A stretch of 64,000 nt of DNA, from positions 1,240,001 through 1,304,000 of the forward strand of contig NC_014933.1 in the NCBI RefSeq assembly GCF_000186225.1, read 5' to 3'. Source of the stretch: Bacteroides helcogenes P 36-108 (GTDB lineage Bacteria > Bacteroidota > Bacteroidia > Bacteroidales > Bacteroidaceae). This document shows positions 35,073 to 43,142 of the stretch, one piece after another. Within the stretch, counting starts at the first letter, position 1, and each line of letters begins with the position of its first letter. The notes beneath the pieces are model-generated. The model was not told the origin of the DNA. It worked only from the letters and a program-made list of their open reading frames with translations, and searched no databases. Position numbers and translations under genes: made by a program.

Positions 35073-35882
35073 ATGAGAAAGGATATTTGGCAGGACATAG
35101 AACGGCTGTACCAAGAGTTTCAAAAACTTGGTATCAGTGAGGCGGTGGACTATGAGAAGTACTACCTCTATTCTCTTATTACCCATTCCACAGCCCTTGA
35201 AGGTTCTACACTTACCGAAATGGATACGCAACTTCTTTTTGACGAGGGAGTGACTGCTAAAGGAAAACCGTTAGTTTATCATTTAATGAATGAAGATTTA
35301 AAGAAAGCCTATGAGCTTGCCAAAGAAGAAAGCGAGCGAAGTGTAGTGATTACCTCTGCTTTCTTGCAACAGTTGAATAGTACTCTAATGCGAACTACCG
35401 GAAGTATGCATCATGTAATGGGCGGTTCTTTTGATTCATCCAAAGGTGAGTATCGTTTATGTGGTGTTACTGCTGGCGTCGGTGGGCGGTCTTATATGAA
35501 TTATCAGAAAGTAGCTGCTAAGGTAGAAGAACTTTGTTCTATCTTGCAGGAGAGGCAGGATACAATAGGAACATTTCGGGAACAATACGAATTGAGTTTC
35601 AATGCTCATTTTAACTTAGTTACTATTCATCCGTGGGTGGACGGTAACGGAAGAATGGCTCGCCTGTTGATGAATTATATTCAGTTCTGCTATCACCTTT
35701 TCCCGACTAAGATATTCAAAGAGGATAGAGAAGAATATATCCTTTCATTGCGGCAATCCCAAGAAGAAGAAACCAATCAGCCGTTTTTAGACTTTATGGC
35801 GATGCAGTTAAAGAAATCGCTTACTTTGGAAACAGAACGATTTAATGCTTCGCAGAGAAAAGGATTCCGTTTTATATTTTAG
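35073..35882 (+). CDS. Fic-domain protein (AMP-transferase family)
   Basis: 269 aa. The FIC motif is HPWVDGNGRMAR (His186 catalytic). The N-terminal STALEG (residues 39-44) fits the [ST]x3E[GN] inhibitory helix of class II Fic proteins, so activity is probably auto-inhibited. Fic enzymes attach AMP or related groups to Ser, Thr or Tyr. A YozG-like or antitoxin partner is not adjacent. It lies inside the direct-repeat-bounded segment next to tRNA-Leu. Confidence 0.9.
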   Translation: MRKDIWQDIERLYQEFQKLGISEAVDYEKYYLYSLITHSTALEGSTLTEMDTQLLFDEGVTAKGKPLVYHLMNEDLKKAYELAKEESERSVVITSAFLQQLNSTLMRTTGSMHHVMGGSFDSSKGEYRLCGVTAGVGGRSYMNYQKVAAKVEELCSILQERQDTIGTFREQYELSFNAHFNLVTIHPWVDGNGRMARLLMNYIQFCYHLFPTKIFKEDREEYILSLRQSQEEETNQPFLDFMAMQLKKSLTLETERFNASQRKGFRFIF

Positions 35883-36043
35883 TATCTCGTCAAATATGGA
35901 AATGGTTTTACTATTGTCTAATTTCAATTAAATAGCCTTCATGGTAAGGGCTAAATGTATATTGATTTAATTTTTCTAATGGATTATATGATTTTTTTTA
36001 TGTCAAAATGAGGATTTGGAGAATACATATCTTGCCTTGTATG

Positions 36044-36052
36044 TAGCTTTGC
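36044..36052 (+). promoter_or_regulatory. Promoter of the element-borne lipoprotein gene
   Basis: TAGCTTTGC (TAnnTTTGC), 23 bp before the ATG at 36075. Confidence 0.55.
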
Positions 36053-36074
36053 ATCAAACATTTAAAACTATAAT

Positions 36075-36698
36075 ATGATGAAAAAACAATTTTTAGTTAT
36101 TAGTCTGTGTGTTGGAGGAGTTATGATGTCTTGTTCTGACAACTTGAATGAAGGTAAAAATGAAAAAGAGAGTGATTTGCCCACTGTTGGTCAAGATAAA
36201 TCCTTTGAAGTATATGGTAATCTTGATGACTCTTTTATGGGGAAGACTCGTAGTATAAATGAGGTCGTGTATTCAAGTTATTATGGCGGTTCTTATATCG
36301 ATGACGATGGCGGATTAGTGGTGCTAAGTACAGACGGTGGCAAAAGTATTGTTGAGGATTTGCAATCTCGTTCTAAGTCTTCGGATTTTGTAGTAAAGCA
36401 GTGTAAGTATTCATTAAATGATTTGCAGGGTCTGAATATCAGACTTGGTGAAATTTTTAAAGATGGGAAGATTGCCGAAGATTTAAAATGGGTATCTGTT
36501 GGCATAGATGTAATGAACAATAAAGTTCGTGTGGATTTGGAAGATTGTTCTGAGCAAATGATAAATAAATTTAAATCTACGGTGTTGGATTCTCCGATGA
36601 TAGAGTTTAATAAAATGTTGCCTATTAATTTTGAATCTGAGTGTGCGCCAGTTCCACAGGTCTGGGTACTTTCAGAAACGCTAATAGCTAATAAATAA
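36075..36698 (+). CDS. Lipoprotein ending inside the right direct repeat, probably 3'-truncated
   Basis: 207 aa. Lipobox GGVMMSC. Residues ~120-180 (VSVGIDVMNNKVRVDLED, then FKSTVLDSPMIEF) resemble the pro-region found at the N-terminus of Bacteroides trypsin-like secreted peptidases, but no peptidase domain follows. The final 13 residues (VWVLSETLIANK and stop) are translated from the tRNA-derived direct repeat, so the native 3' end seems to have been cut off at the element boundary. The family assignment is tentative. Confidence 0.6.
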   Translation: MMKKQFLVISLCVGGVMMSCSDNLNEGKNEKESDLPTVGQDKSFEVYGNLDDSFMGKTRSINEVVYSSYYGGSYIDDDGGLVVLSTDGGKSIVEDLQSRSKSSDFVVKQCKYSLNDLQGLNIRLGEIFKDGKIAEDLKWVSVGIDVMNNKVRVDLEDCSEQMINKFKSTVLDSPMIEFNKMLPINFESECAPVPQVWVLSETLIANK

Positions 36699-36736
36699 AG
36701 CTGTTAGCGTTTTTCTTTTGTTCGATTTTCCCCACA
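36659..36736 (+). repeat. Right 78-bp direct repeat, attR-like
   Basis: Second copy of 34900-34977 (offset 1,759 bp). It restores the hairpin terminator but not a tRNA; only ten tRNA bases are present. It supplies the stop codon of the lipoprotein gene. Confidence 0.85.
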
Positions 36737-36761
36737 TATGCAAAATAGGGACTGAGCCCAT

Positions 36762-37877
36762 TTATTTAGTTTTTCTATTTAAGATACAACTATTGGGGGT
36801 AGTATCCCAACATCTATTACAAGCTATGCATTTGGGAATATAATCGGGATTTTCTTTCCACCTATTTATCAAATAGGGCTCGGCAAATAGGGTTCGGGCT
36901 AACGAGAATAGTTGTATATTGGTCTCATTCAGCAATTTTCCCATCACTTCAATGTTGCGATTTCCACCTACGAGGATTATGGGAGTTGATATTTGTTCGG
37001 CTATCTGAGCAACTTGTATGCTGAAGTAGGATTGTTTTTCTGTTGTTTGGGCAATCTTGGAAAATGCTGGTTTCAATCCTCTCCCTGACGACTCGTTGGT
37101 TCCACTCGGTTCGATAAAATCAACTCCTAAAGTATCCAAATGCTTGAACATTTCTATAGATTCGGGAAAAGTCAACCCCTCGCCGTTATCCATGAAATCA
37201 TCAAAATTTAATTTTATCATTATGGGAAAGTCGCAGCCAAGAACAGAACGTATGGCGGAAAATATTTCATAAATCAACCGCGCCCGGTTATGCAATGTCC
37301 CTCCATATTCATCTGTACGCCTATTGTAATAAGGTGTCAGGAACTGGCTCAGGAGATAGCCATGTGCGGCATGGATTTGTATAGCATCAAATCCGGTTTG
37401 TTTGGCTCTTAAGGCAGCTTGTTTATAGGTTTCTATCAAGTGTGTAATGTCCTCTTTGGTCATTTCTTCCGGCAAAATGCCTGTAACTCTGTTCAATACT
37501 GCCGATGCTGCAAGTATTTTCCTATGCTTTGCACTTTCGATATATGTTTGTGAACCGCCGGATGCTATCTGTAAGGCTATTTTAGCTCCTTTTTTATGTA
37601 CGTAATCTATAACTTCTTTCCATTCTGGTATGAAAGTATCGTCATACATCCCTATCATGCGTGAGTTTGGCTGGTCGTTAATATCAATATAAGCATATCC
37701 GGTAATAATGAGCCCTACTCCTCCATCTGCTAACTTCTTATATACATCAACTAATTCAGGGGTTAAGTGTCCTTCTTCACTGGCCATTTGCATCCATACG
37801 GCCGAACGGACAAAACGATTCTTTAAAGTCAAATTCTTAAAACGGACTTGTTGAAACAATTCTTTTTTTATACTCAT
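36762..37877 (-). CDS. Old Yellow Enzyme-family NADH:flavin oxidoreductase
   Basis: 371 aa TIM-barrel flavoenzyme. FDAIQIHAAHGYLLSQFLTPYYNRRTDEYGG is spread across the classic OYE active-site and FMN segment (H-x-A-H-G-Y, N-x-R-x-D-x-Y-G-G). A short C-terminal Cys group (CIACNRC) echoes the Fe-S site of 2,4-dienoyl-CoA reductases but the second domain is absent. Such enzymes reduce activated C=C bonds or nitro groups. It is divergent from an HxlR regulator with palindromes between them. Confidence 0.88.
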   Translation of the reverse strand: MSIKKELFQQVRFKNLTLKNRFVRSAVWMQMASEEGHLTPELVDVYKKLADGGVGLIITGYAYIDINDQPNSRMIGMYDDTFIPEWKEVIDYVHKKGAKIALQIASGGSQTYIESAKHRKILAASAVLNRVTGILPEEMTKEDITHLIETYKQAALRAKQTGFDAIQIHAAHGYLLSQFLTPYYNRRTDEYGGTLHNRARLIYEIFSAIRSVLGCDFPIMIKLNFDDFMDNGEGLTFPESIEMFKHLDTLGVDFIEPSGTNESSGRGLKPAFSKIAQTTEKQSYFSIQVAQIAEQISTPIILVGGNRNIEVMGKLLNETNIQLFSLARTLFAEPYLINRWKENPDYIPKCIACNRCWDTTPNSCILNRKTK

Positions 37878-37896
37878 ATCTTTCTTTTTTTATGTT

Positions 37897-37925
37897 GCAA
37901 AATTACTGGTAATTTGAATTAGTAA
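37897..37925. promoter_or_regulatory. OYE promoter with HxlR-type operator candidate
   Basis: The minus strand at 37897-37905 reads TAATTTTGC (promoter box). An inverted repeat TTACT-N13-AGTAA (37903-37925) overlaps it and covers the spacer, as expected for a repressor site. Confidence 0.45.
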
Positions 37926-37944
37926 CAATGAGGGATTTCTTTTT

Positions 37945-37972
37945 CAGAGAGTGATGAATTTATCACTCTCTG
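37945..37972. promoter_or_regulatory. 28-bp palindrome between OYE and HxlR genes
   Basis: CAGAGAGTGAT and ATCACTCTCTG are perfect 11-bp arms around six bases, just upstream of the HxlR promoter box. Confidence 0.5.
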
Positions 37973-37990
37973 ATTTTGAGATAAATATAT

Positions 37991-37998
37991 TACCTTTG
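37991..37998 (+). promoter_or_regulatory. hxlR-type regulator promoter
   Basis: TACCTTTG (TAnnTTTG), 26 bp before the ATG at 38024. Confidence 0.5.
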
Positions 37999-38023
37999 TA
38001 TTTGGAAAAAGAATAACATCAAA

Positions 38024-38356
38024 ATGTACGAAAGAAAAATACCTATAAATCCGGATTGCGGAATAGAAATAACGATGAACGTAATTGGTGGTAAATGGAA
38101 ACCCTGGTTGATTAATCGCATAAGGGAGGGGAATCATCGTCCTATGGATTTACAACGTGCCATACCTATTGCAACCAAAAGAGTATTGACTCAACAACTG
38201 AATGAGCTGGAAAACATGGGTGTGGTATATAAAATAGTGTATCCTGTTATTCCGGCAAAAGTTGAGTACTTTCTGACTAATTTAGGTGAAAGCTTGTTGC
38301 CTATCATAGATTTAATGGATGAGTGGGGAAATAATCATCGAAATTTATTTGAGTAG
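38024..38356 (+). CDS. HxlR-family winged-helix regulator
   Basis: 110 aa. The family core is NVIGGKWKPWLINRI, RAIPIATKRVLTQQLNELENMGVV and KVEYFLTNLGESLLPII. HxlR proteins sense aldehydes, quinones or redox state, often through a conserved N-terminal cysteine; here Cys14 lies in INPDCGIEI. It is divergently transcribed from the OYE gene and most likely represses or activates it. Confidence 0.9.
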   Translation: MYERKIPINPDCGIEITMNVIGGKWKPWLINRIREGNHRPMDLQRAIPIATKRVLTQQLNELENMGVVYKIVYPVIPAKVEYFLTNLGESLLPIIDLMDEWGNNHRNLFE

Positions 38357-38513
38357 AAGTTTGTAGGATAGGGAAAATATATCTCCCTTTTCAGCATTGC
38401 CGCTGCGGAATAAACACAATGAGGAACGGTGGTTTGTCTTAATTTATTGAAGCTGTAACGGTGCTATGCAAGTTCTTGATTATCAGCATGTATTGGGCGT
38501 GCTACATTCAGTC

Positions 38514-38582
38514 GTATACTGAACCCATCTCAGTCGTATACTGAAACTATCTCAATATACGACTGAGGTAGGTTCAGTATAC
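38514..38582. repeat. Intergenic palindromic word cluster with 27-bp imperfect arms
   Basis: Arms 38514-38540 and 38556-38582 are reverse complements with two mismatches; the word CAGTCGTATACTGA occurs twice in direct orientation on the left arm. It lies where the 5' part of the broken permease gene should be. Confidence 0.65.
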
Positions 38583-38655
38583 TGCTGTTTATTGCACCTG
38601 CATATTCGTAAACAATTCAGATTGTATTATAAACGCTTATTTCCCGATAGAACGT

Positions 38656-39270
38656 TTGCGTAATTATCTGACTTCTCGCAAGCTGTATGGATTGCAATAT
38701 TTCTTGGCTGCTTTGTTTGGGGCTATCACTCCATTCTGCTCTTGCTCATCCATACCACTGTTTATCGGTTTTGTGAAGGGTGGCATTCCTTTGGGAGTCA
38801 CTTTTGCCTATCTGATAACTTCGCCTTTGGTGAATGAAATTGCCGTTGCGATGTTTATAGGAACTTTTGGGGTACGTATCACAATCATATATGTGATTAG
38901 CGGCATTTTATTGGGCATGATAGGTGGATTTATTTTAGGCAAAATGAAGTTAGAGCCTTATTTGAGTGATTGGGTGAAGCAGATACAGCAACATTCGTCT
39001 TCTGAATCCGATACGTGGGAAAAAGTACATACCCCTTTCGTAAAACGTCTGCCAATGATTGCCCGTGAAGCATGGGGCATTGTTCGGGGGGTGTTGCTGT
39101 ATATCGTCATCGGAACAGCTATTGCCTTTATGATGGCGGTTGTGGGCTTGTCATTACCCGAAGCCACGTTGTTGAAAAAGGTAATGACGTGGAAGTTGAT
39201 AGGAATTTTTTTCGGCTTGATAACACTATTCATCGTCATATTAGGTTACTTGTATAATGCTATATTGTGA
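38656..39270 (+). pseudogene. Permease (DUF318/YraQ-like) remnant with 5' and internal deletions
   Basis: The frame encodes the middle of a two-repeat permease: LFGAITPFCSCSSIPLFIGF with the conserved CSC motif, ITSPLVNE, then GVLLYIVIGTA. That runs directly into the far C-terminal AFMMAVVGLSLPEATLL, skipping the second repeat's NAAG-containing helices. Homology begins upstream of any start codon (YFPIERLRNYL from about 38638), and the N-terminal ~100 residues are missing. A TTG at 38656 is the first possible start but has no RBS. It is probably non-functional. Confidence 0.7.
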
Positions 39271-39302
39271 TAAATATAGATAAAGCCTTAATATTTTATT
39301 TG

Positions 39303-39310
39303 TATTTTTG
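39303..39310 (+). promoter_or_regulatory. Promoter of the lipoprotein oxidoreductase gene
   Basis: TATTTTTG (TAnnTTTG), about 60 bp before the ATG at 39369. Confidence 0.4.
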
Positions 39311-39368
39311 TAGTCATATCGGGAATTGCTTTGATTTTAGGAAAACGATAACAACTAAATAAGCAGAA

Positions 39369-40034
39369 ATGATGAAGAAAAAACAGACAATCCTTGTCAT
39401 GGCAGTTGCGGCCATGATATTCTTTGCTTGCACTCCCAAAAAGGCAAGTGAAACAGTGAATGCCAATGAAGTGGCAGATACTATGAAGGTCATTCCGCAG
39501 AGCGATGCGAAGGTGCTGGTCTTGCTGGCTCACCCCGATATCGCCAAGAGTCATATGAACGCCGCGCTCGCCCAAGCTGCTTCAGAAGTGGAGGGTGTGC
39601 AAGTCGTCAATATCTATGATTACCCGATGCAACCCGGTGTATATCGTGAAGCCGTCAGTCGCGCCAAAGCTTTGGTGTATGAGTTTCCGTTCTATTGGAT
39701 GAGTTCGCCACATCTGCTGAAGCAGTGGACTGACGAGGTGTTTATGGCTTTCACTCAAGAAGGGCTGATAAAGGGTAAGGAGTTTATGGTTGTAACAACA
39801 ACCGGTAGCGAGGAAACGGCATATCAGCACGATGGTCGCAACAAATATACAATGGAAGAGTACCTCCGCCCGTTTGAAGGCCAGGCTAACCATTCCGAAA
39901 TGCGCTGGAACGCTCCACTCGTGGTTTACGGCAATTCGCAGGATGCCGACCGTGCAAAAGCCGATTTACAGAAAGGCTGCGAGATATACAAGGCTCGTTT
40001 GCAAGAGCTTGTACATAAAGTCAGCGGCCTATAA
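39369..40034 (+). CDS. Flavodoxin-fold NAD(P)H oxidoreductase with a lipoprotein signal
   Basis: 221 aa. The KefF/MdaB-like fold shows VLVLLAHPDIAKSHMNAAL, EFPFYWMSSPHLLKQW and VTTTGSEETAY, the FMN-binding and substrate loops of NQO1-type quinone reductases. Unusually it has an N-terminal lipoprotein signal (AMIFFACTPKK), which places it outside the inner membrane, where NAD(P)H is not normally available. It is in the cluster of reductases between the permease remnant and the monooxygenase-like gene. Confidence 0.82.
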   Translation: MMKKKQTILVMAVAAMIFFACTPKKASETVNANEVADTMKVIPQSDAKVLVLLAHPDIAKSHMNAALAQAASEVEGVQVVNIYDYPMQPGVYREAVSRAKALVYEFPFYWMSSPHLLKQWTDEVFMAFTQEGLIKGKEFMVVTTTGSEETAYQHDGRNKYTMEEYLRPFEGQANHSEMRWNAPLVVYGNSQDADRAKADLQKGCEIYKARLQELVHKVSGL

Positions 40035-40103
40035 CTGCAACATGCACATTGCAAAAGAAGAAGATGTACCCCAAAAAGAAGTAAGAATGTAATTTCGCAT
40101 AAG

Positions 40104-40145
40104 AAAAGCGCAATTCTGATTGTTCATGAATTGCGCTTTTTCCTT
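40104..40145. terminator. Bidirectional terminator
   Basis: AAAAGCGCAATTC (40104-40116) and GAATTGCGCTTTT (40128-40140) are perfect arms between the convergent oxidoreductase and monooxygenase-like genes. Confidence 0.8.
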
Positions 40146-40161
40146 GTTTGTTCTTGCCTTT

Positions 40162-40467
40162 TTAGCCTACTACGCTGTAGATTTTAATATCCGGCGCTGC
40201 CTGAAAGAACGGTTTCAGTTCTACAACAACATCCTGATTGAATAAATCAGATTTTAAATATCCCTCTGCTTCAGCCAAAGAAGTGAAGCCGTGAAGTACC
40301 TGAACATCCTCTTCTCTTACAAGTAATTGCTTACTTGCCGCACCTGCAATCGTATCCAAAAAAGGTTGACGATACTTTGTGTACACACTTGCGGCAGCTA
40401 CTCTGTCGCTTTCATTTACTTTCATGGTAATCTCCAAGAAAGCACCGATTTTTCTTTCTGTTGCCAT
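40162..40467 (-). CDS. Small dimeric alpha/beta-barrel protein, antibiotic monooxygenase-like
   Basis: 101 aa from the ATG at 40467, chosen over a start nine codons upstream because AAAGAG precedes it. The strand-helix pattern (GAFLEITMKV, ASKQLLVREEDVQVLHGFTSLAEAEGYLKSD) fits the ABM/ferredoxin-like fold of quinol monooxygenases and stress-inducible dimers. Cofactor-free members oxidise quinols. Assignment is by fold pattern only. Confidence 0.6.
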   Translation of the reverse strand: MATERKIGAFLEITMKVNESDRVAAASVYTKYRQPFLDTIAGAASKQLLVREEDVQVLHGFTSLAEAEGYLKSDLFNQDVVVELKPFFQAAPDIKIYSVVG

Positions 40468-40640
40468 AATCTCTTTTTTTAATTGACGTTGCAAAGCTAA
40501 GGTGATAAAAAGGACCGTTCAATGGACTTTAAGGAAAATGTATGGTAAAAAAGGGAAACCGTATGATTCCAAAAAACCGGGTTTCCCATATTTACCATTA
40601 AATGTCTTCTTTTTACCATTGCCAAGAACGGATAACAAGC

Positions 40641-40649
40641 TATTTTTGC
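40641..40649 (+). promoter_or_regulatory. AraC-type regulator promoter
   Basis: TATTTTTGC (TAnnTTTGC), 15 bp before the ATG at 40664. Confidence 0.5.
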
Positions 40650-40663
40650 GCTTATAAACCAAA

Positions 40664-41545
40664 ATGAATATGATACGAGATAATATCTTTACTAAATATG
40701 ATTTGGAAGAGGGCACTCCTGATGAAGTACAATTTGAGATAATGGAAATGCCCCAATTCTTTCATGAGAATGGAGACGCTCCGAAACAGGCTCATATACA
40801 TAGTTTCTATCAGATTATATGGTTTCAGCATGGAACAGGTGTTCATTACGTTGACTTCAAGGAGTATCCCATAACGGACAATACTTTGTTTTTTATCTCA
40901 CCCGGACAAATCCATTATTTCGATGAGAATAATGATGCAAAAGGAGTCATCATACACTTTAATGAAAGTTTCCTTTCGGATGAAGGTAGCAGCGAAAATG
41001 TTTTTCTTAAATATAACGTATTCAATGCGTTTGATGCAGCCCCTTATTATGAGGTAACGTCCGATGATACCCCTCGATTGGAATATATCATTGAAGAAAT
41101 GCAATTGGAAACCGGTCATACAACAGCCTTTGCGCACAAAGACTACCTGAAATATTTAGTCAAGATGTTCTTGATATGTGTGCAGCGCATAGGGAAAAGA
41201 GGCATCGGCATCCCTTTGTGCATCAATAATTCTTCCAATCGTACTTTTGTGCGGTTCCGGCAAATCTTGGAGCACCATTATAGGCAGTTGCATACGGTGA
41301 AAGAATATGCCGCCCGTTTGAACGTGTCTGCCAAGACACTGACGAATTGTGTATATGAGAGTGCCCATAGCACACCCTTAAAGATTATCAATGAACGGAT
41401 TATATTGGAAGCCAAGCGCCAACTTCTTCACTCGGATTTGAAGGTCAAAGAAATTGCATTTTATTTAGGCTTTGAAGACCCATCCTATTTTGTGAAATTC
41501 TTCAAGCGACAGACCGGGTATTTACCGGCTGAGTTTAGAGAATAA
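40664..41545 (+). CDS. AraC-family transcriptional regulator
   Basis: 293 aa. An N-terminal cupin-like ligand domain (AHIHSFYQIIWFQHGTG, FISPGQIHYF) and two C-terminal HTH motifs (VKEYAARLNVSAKTLTNCV; VKEIAFYLGFEDPSYFVKFFKRQTG). Family members activate neighbouring genes on binding a small ligand. The convergent monooxygenase-like gene upstream and the nitroreductase downstream are the obvious candidate targets. Confidence 0.92.
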   Translation: MNMIRDNIFTKYDLEEGTPDEVQFEIMEMPQFFHENGDAPKQAHIHSFYQIIWFQHGTGVHYVDFKEYPITDNTLFFISPGQIHYFDENNDAKGVIIHFNESFLSDEGSSENVFLKYNVFNAFDAAPYYEVTSDDTPRLEYIIEEMQLETGHTTAFAHKDYLKYLVKMFLICVQRIGKRGIGIPLCINNSSNRTFVRFRQILEHHYRQLHTVKEYAARLNVSAKTLTNCVYESAHSTPLKIINERIILEAKRQLLHSDLKVKEIAFYLGFEDPSYFVKFFKRQTGYLPAEFRE

Positions 41546-41588
41546 TTACAATATCAAAGTATGAATACCGATTGTCTTCAGCAAGACT

Positions 41589-42143
41589 TCACCAAACTTC
41601 ATAATGGATATTCTCCGGTTTCCATTTATCCTTTGGTGCAGATGCTTTTGCCGGATAGCCTATGGGCACAACATTCAGCGGGATGATGTTTTCCGGTAAC
41701 TTCAGCATTTCTTTTAAGATAGTTACCCTTCCTTCCATCGGATAAGCACCGCACCACACAGCCCCCAAGCCTAAGCTATGGGCAGCCAATAAAAGATTTT
41801 CGGTAGCCGCCGACACATCTTCAGCCCACAAGCCCAAGCCGTCTCCGGGGAAGGTCTTGGTAAGGTCGCCACACAGGACAATGGCCATAGGAGCTTTCTG
41901 CACCATACCCATCGTCTTGAAGTGGGCGGAAATCTTTTGCAACGTGTTCTTGTCTTTGATGACAACAAAGCGCCACGGCTGTTTATTTCCGGCTGAAGGG
42001 GCGGACATGGCAGCTCTAAGCATCAATTCTACTTTTTCTTTCTCTACCGGCTTCTCTGTATAATCCCGAATACTTGTGCGGGTCATGATGTTGTTCAATA
42101 CAAGTTGCGAGGGGGCGACAACCTTTTCTTCGTTGGTATCCAT
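41589..42143 (-). CDS. Nitroreductase-family FMN oxidoreductase
   Basis: 184 aa. TRTSIRDYTEKPVEKEKVELML and AAMSAPSAGNKQPWRFVVI are the N-terminal FMN-binding signature; GLGAVWCGAYP and IPLNVVPIGYPA complete the family pattern. It reduces nitro, quinone or related compounds with NAD(P)H as an FMN homodimer. Divergent from the second HxlR gene, its likely regulator. Confidence 0.92.
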   Translation of the reverse strand: MDTNEEKVVAPSQLVLNNIMTRTSIRDYTEKPVEKEKVELMLRAAMSAPSAGNKQPWRFVVIKDKNTLQKISAHFKTMGMVQKAPMAIVLCGDLTKTFPGDGLGLWAEDVSAATENLLLAAHSLGLGAVWCGAYPMEGRVTILKEMLKLPENIIPLNVVPIGYPAKASAPKDKWKPENIHYEVW

Positions 42144-42202
42144 ATCCTTTTATAACTGATTTTTTTGCAAATGTCAGATATAAACAAGACATTTGCAAGT
42201 AC

Positions 42203-42237
42203 TTACCGAAACGTTATATAGTAACCGAAAGGGGTAA
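42203..42237. promoter_or_regulatory. Direct TACCGAAA-type repeats between nitroreductase and HxlR genes
   Basis: TTACCGAAA (near 42204-42212) and GTAACCGAAA (near 42221-42230), then GGGGTAAA, lie in the divergent promoter region and may be the HxlR binding sites. The spacing is about 18 bp. Confidence 0.3.
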
Positions 42238-42240
42238 ATT

Positions 42241-42603
42241 ATGGAAAATCAATGTGATAAGAAGGCCTTTTATTTTCAGGACAGAGTATATAATTGTTCA
42301 TTGAACCTCGCCATAGAGCTGATTGGCGGCAAATGGAAGCCTATGATGATTTATCATTTGAAAGATGGTGCGTTGCGTTCCTCTGATTTGCAACGCGCGA
42401 TGGGTGACATATCCAATAAGATGTTCACGCAGGCGGCTCGTGAGCTGGAACGTTCCAATCTGATAGAGCGCATTATCTATCCCGTCATTCCACCGAAAGT
42501 AGAATATAAGCTGACTCAACTGGGTGAGTCTGCATTGCCCATCGTGTTGCATTTGGCCGATTGGGGAGCTATGGTGAGTGAAGAACATCCCGGCAACTCT
42601 TGA
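42241..42603 (+). CDS. HxlR-family winged-helix regulator
   Basis: 120 aa. ELIGGKWKPMMIYHL, RAMGDISNKMFTQAARELERSNLI and KVEYKLTQLGESALPIV match the family. Two cysteines precede the HTH (Cys5 and Cys19), candidate electrophile sensors. It is paralogous to the regulator at 38024 and divergent from the nitroreductase, so the two OYE/nitroreductase modules have the same logic. Confidence 0.9.
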   Translation: MENQCDKKAFYFQDRVYNCSLNLAIELIGGKWKPMMIYHLKDGALRSSDLQRAMGDISNKMFTQAARELERSNLIERIIYPVIPPKVEYKLTQLGESALPIVLHLADWGAMVSEEHPGNS

Positions 42604-42617
42604 CGAGAAAGCAGAGG

Positions 42618-43142
42618 TCATACCGGGTTCTGCTCCACCAGTTGCAAGCGGGCAACCACAGTGCCGGGAGGCAGCAATGTTCCGGGGGAGAGTACGGCGT
42701 TTGCGCCAATCCTGCACCCGTCGCCTACTAATGCTCCGAACTTCTGCACCCCCGTATGGATACGCCGGGCGTGGTGGGTGACGAAGATGCTCTTGTCTGT
42801 CCGCTCGTTGTAGTGATTGGCGGTGATGGAACCTGCTTCAAAGTTCGCGTCATGCCCGATGATGCTGTTGCCTATGAAGTTGAAGTGGGCCACCGCGCTG
42901 TTGTGCATCAGTATGCTTTGCTTTATCTCGCAACTAATCCCGACTTTTGCGCCTTCTGCCATGTAGACACCTCCGCGCAGATAAGAGTGTGTGCCGACAA
43001 AGCAATGCGGGCCGATGATGGCGGGTGCTTTTATTGTCACGCCGTGTCCCAGGGTGGCGGTGCGGTGAATGGCTACTCCATTGTTTATTTCATACTCTTT
43101 GCCCAACGTTGGGATAAGTTCCTCTGTCAGTAATTCTGGCTG
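42618..43142 (-). pseudogene. Left-handed beta-helix acyltransferase, N-terminally truncated
   Basis: Hexapeptide repeats run throughout (GVAIHRTATLGHGVTIKAPAI, then IIGPHCFVG, VGDGCRIGANAVLSPG), the fold of sugar-nucleotide N/O-acyltransferases. The frame reads ELLTEELIPTLGKEYEI before the first hexapeptide, which matches the end of this family's helical N-terminal region, but a stop at about 43146 follows; the first available start is a TTG at 43106. About 30-50 N-terminal residues appear lost at the junction with the permease fragment. It may still make a short protein. Confidence 0.6.

Noticed and set aside
34900..36736. Insertion sequence bounded by the 78-bp repeats
   Set aside because: There is no transposase or terminal inverted repeat; repeats carrying a tRNA 3' end fit site-specific integration better.
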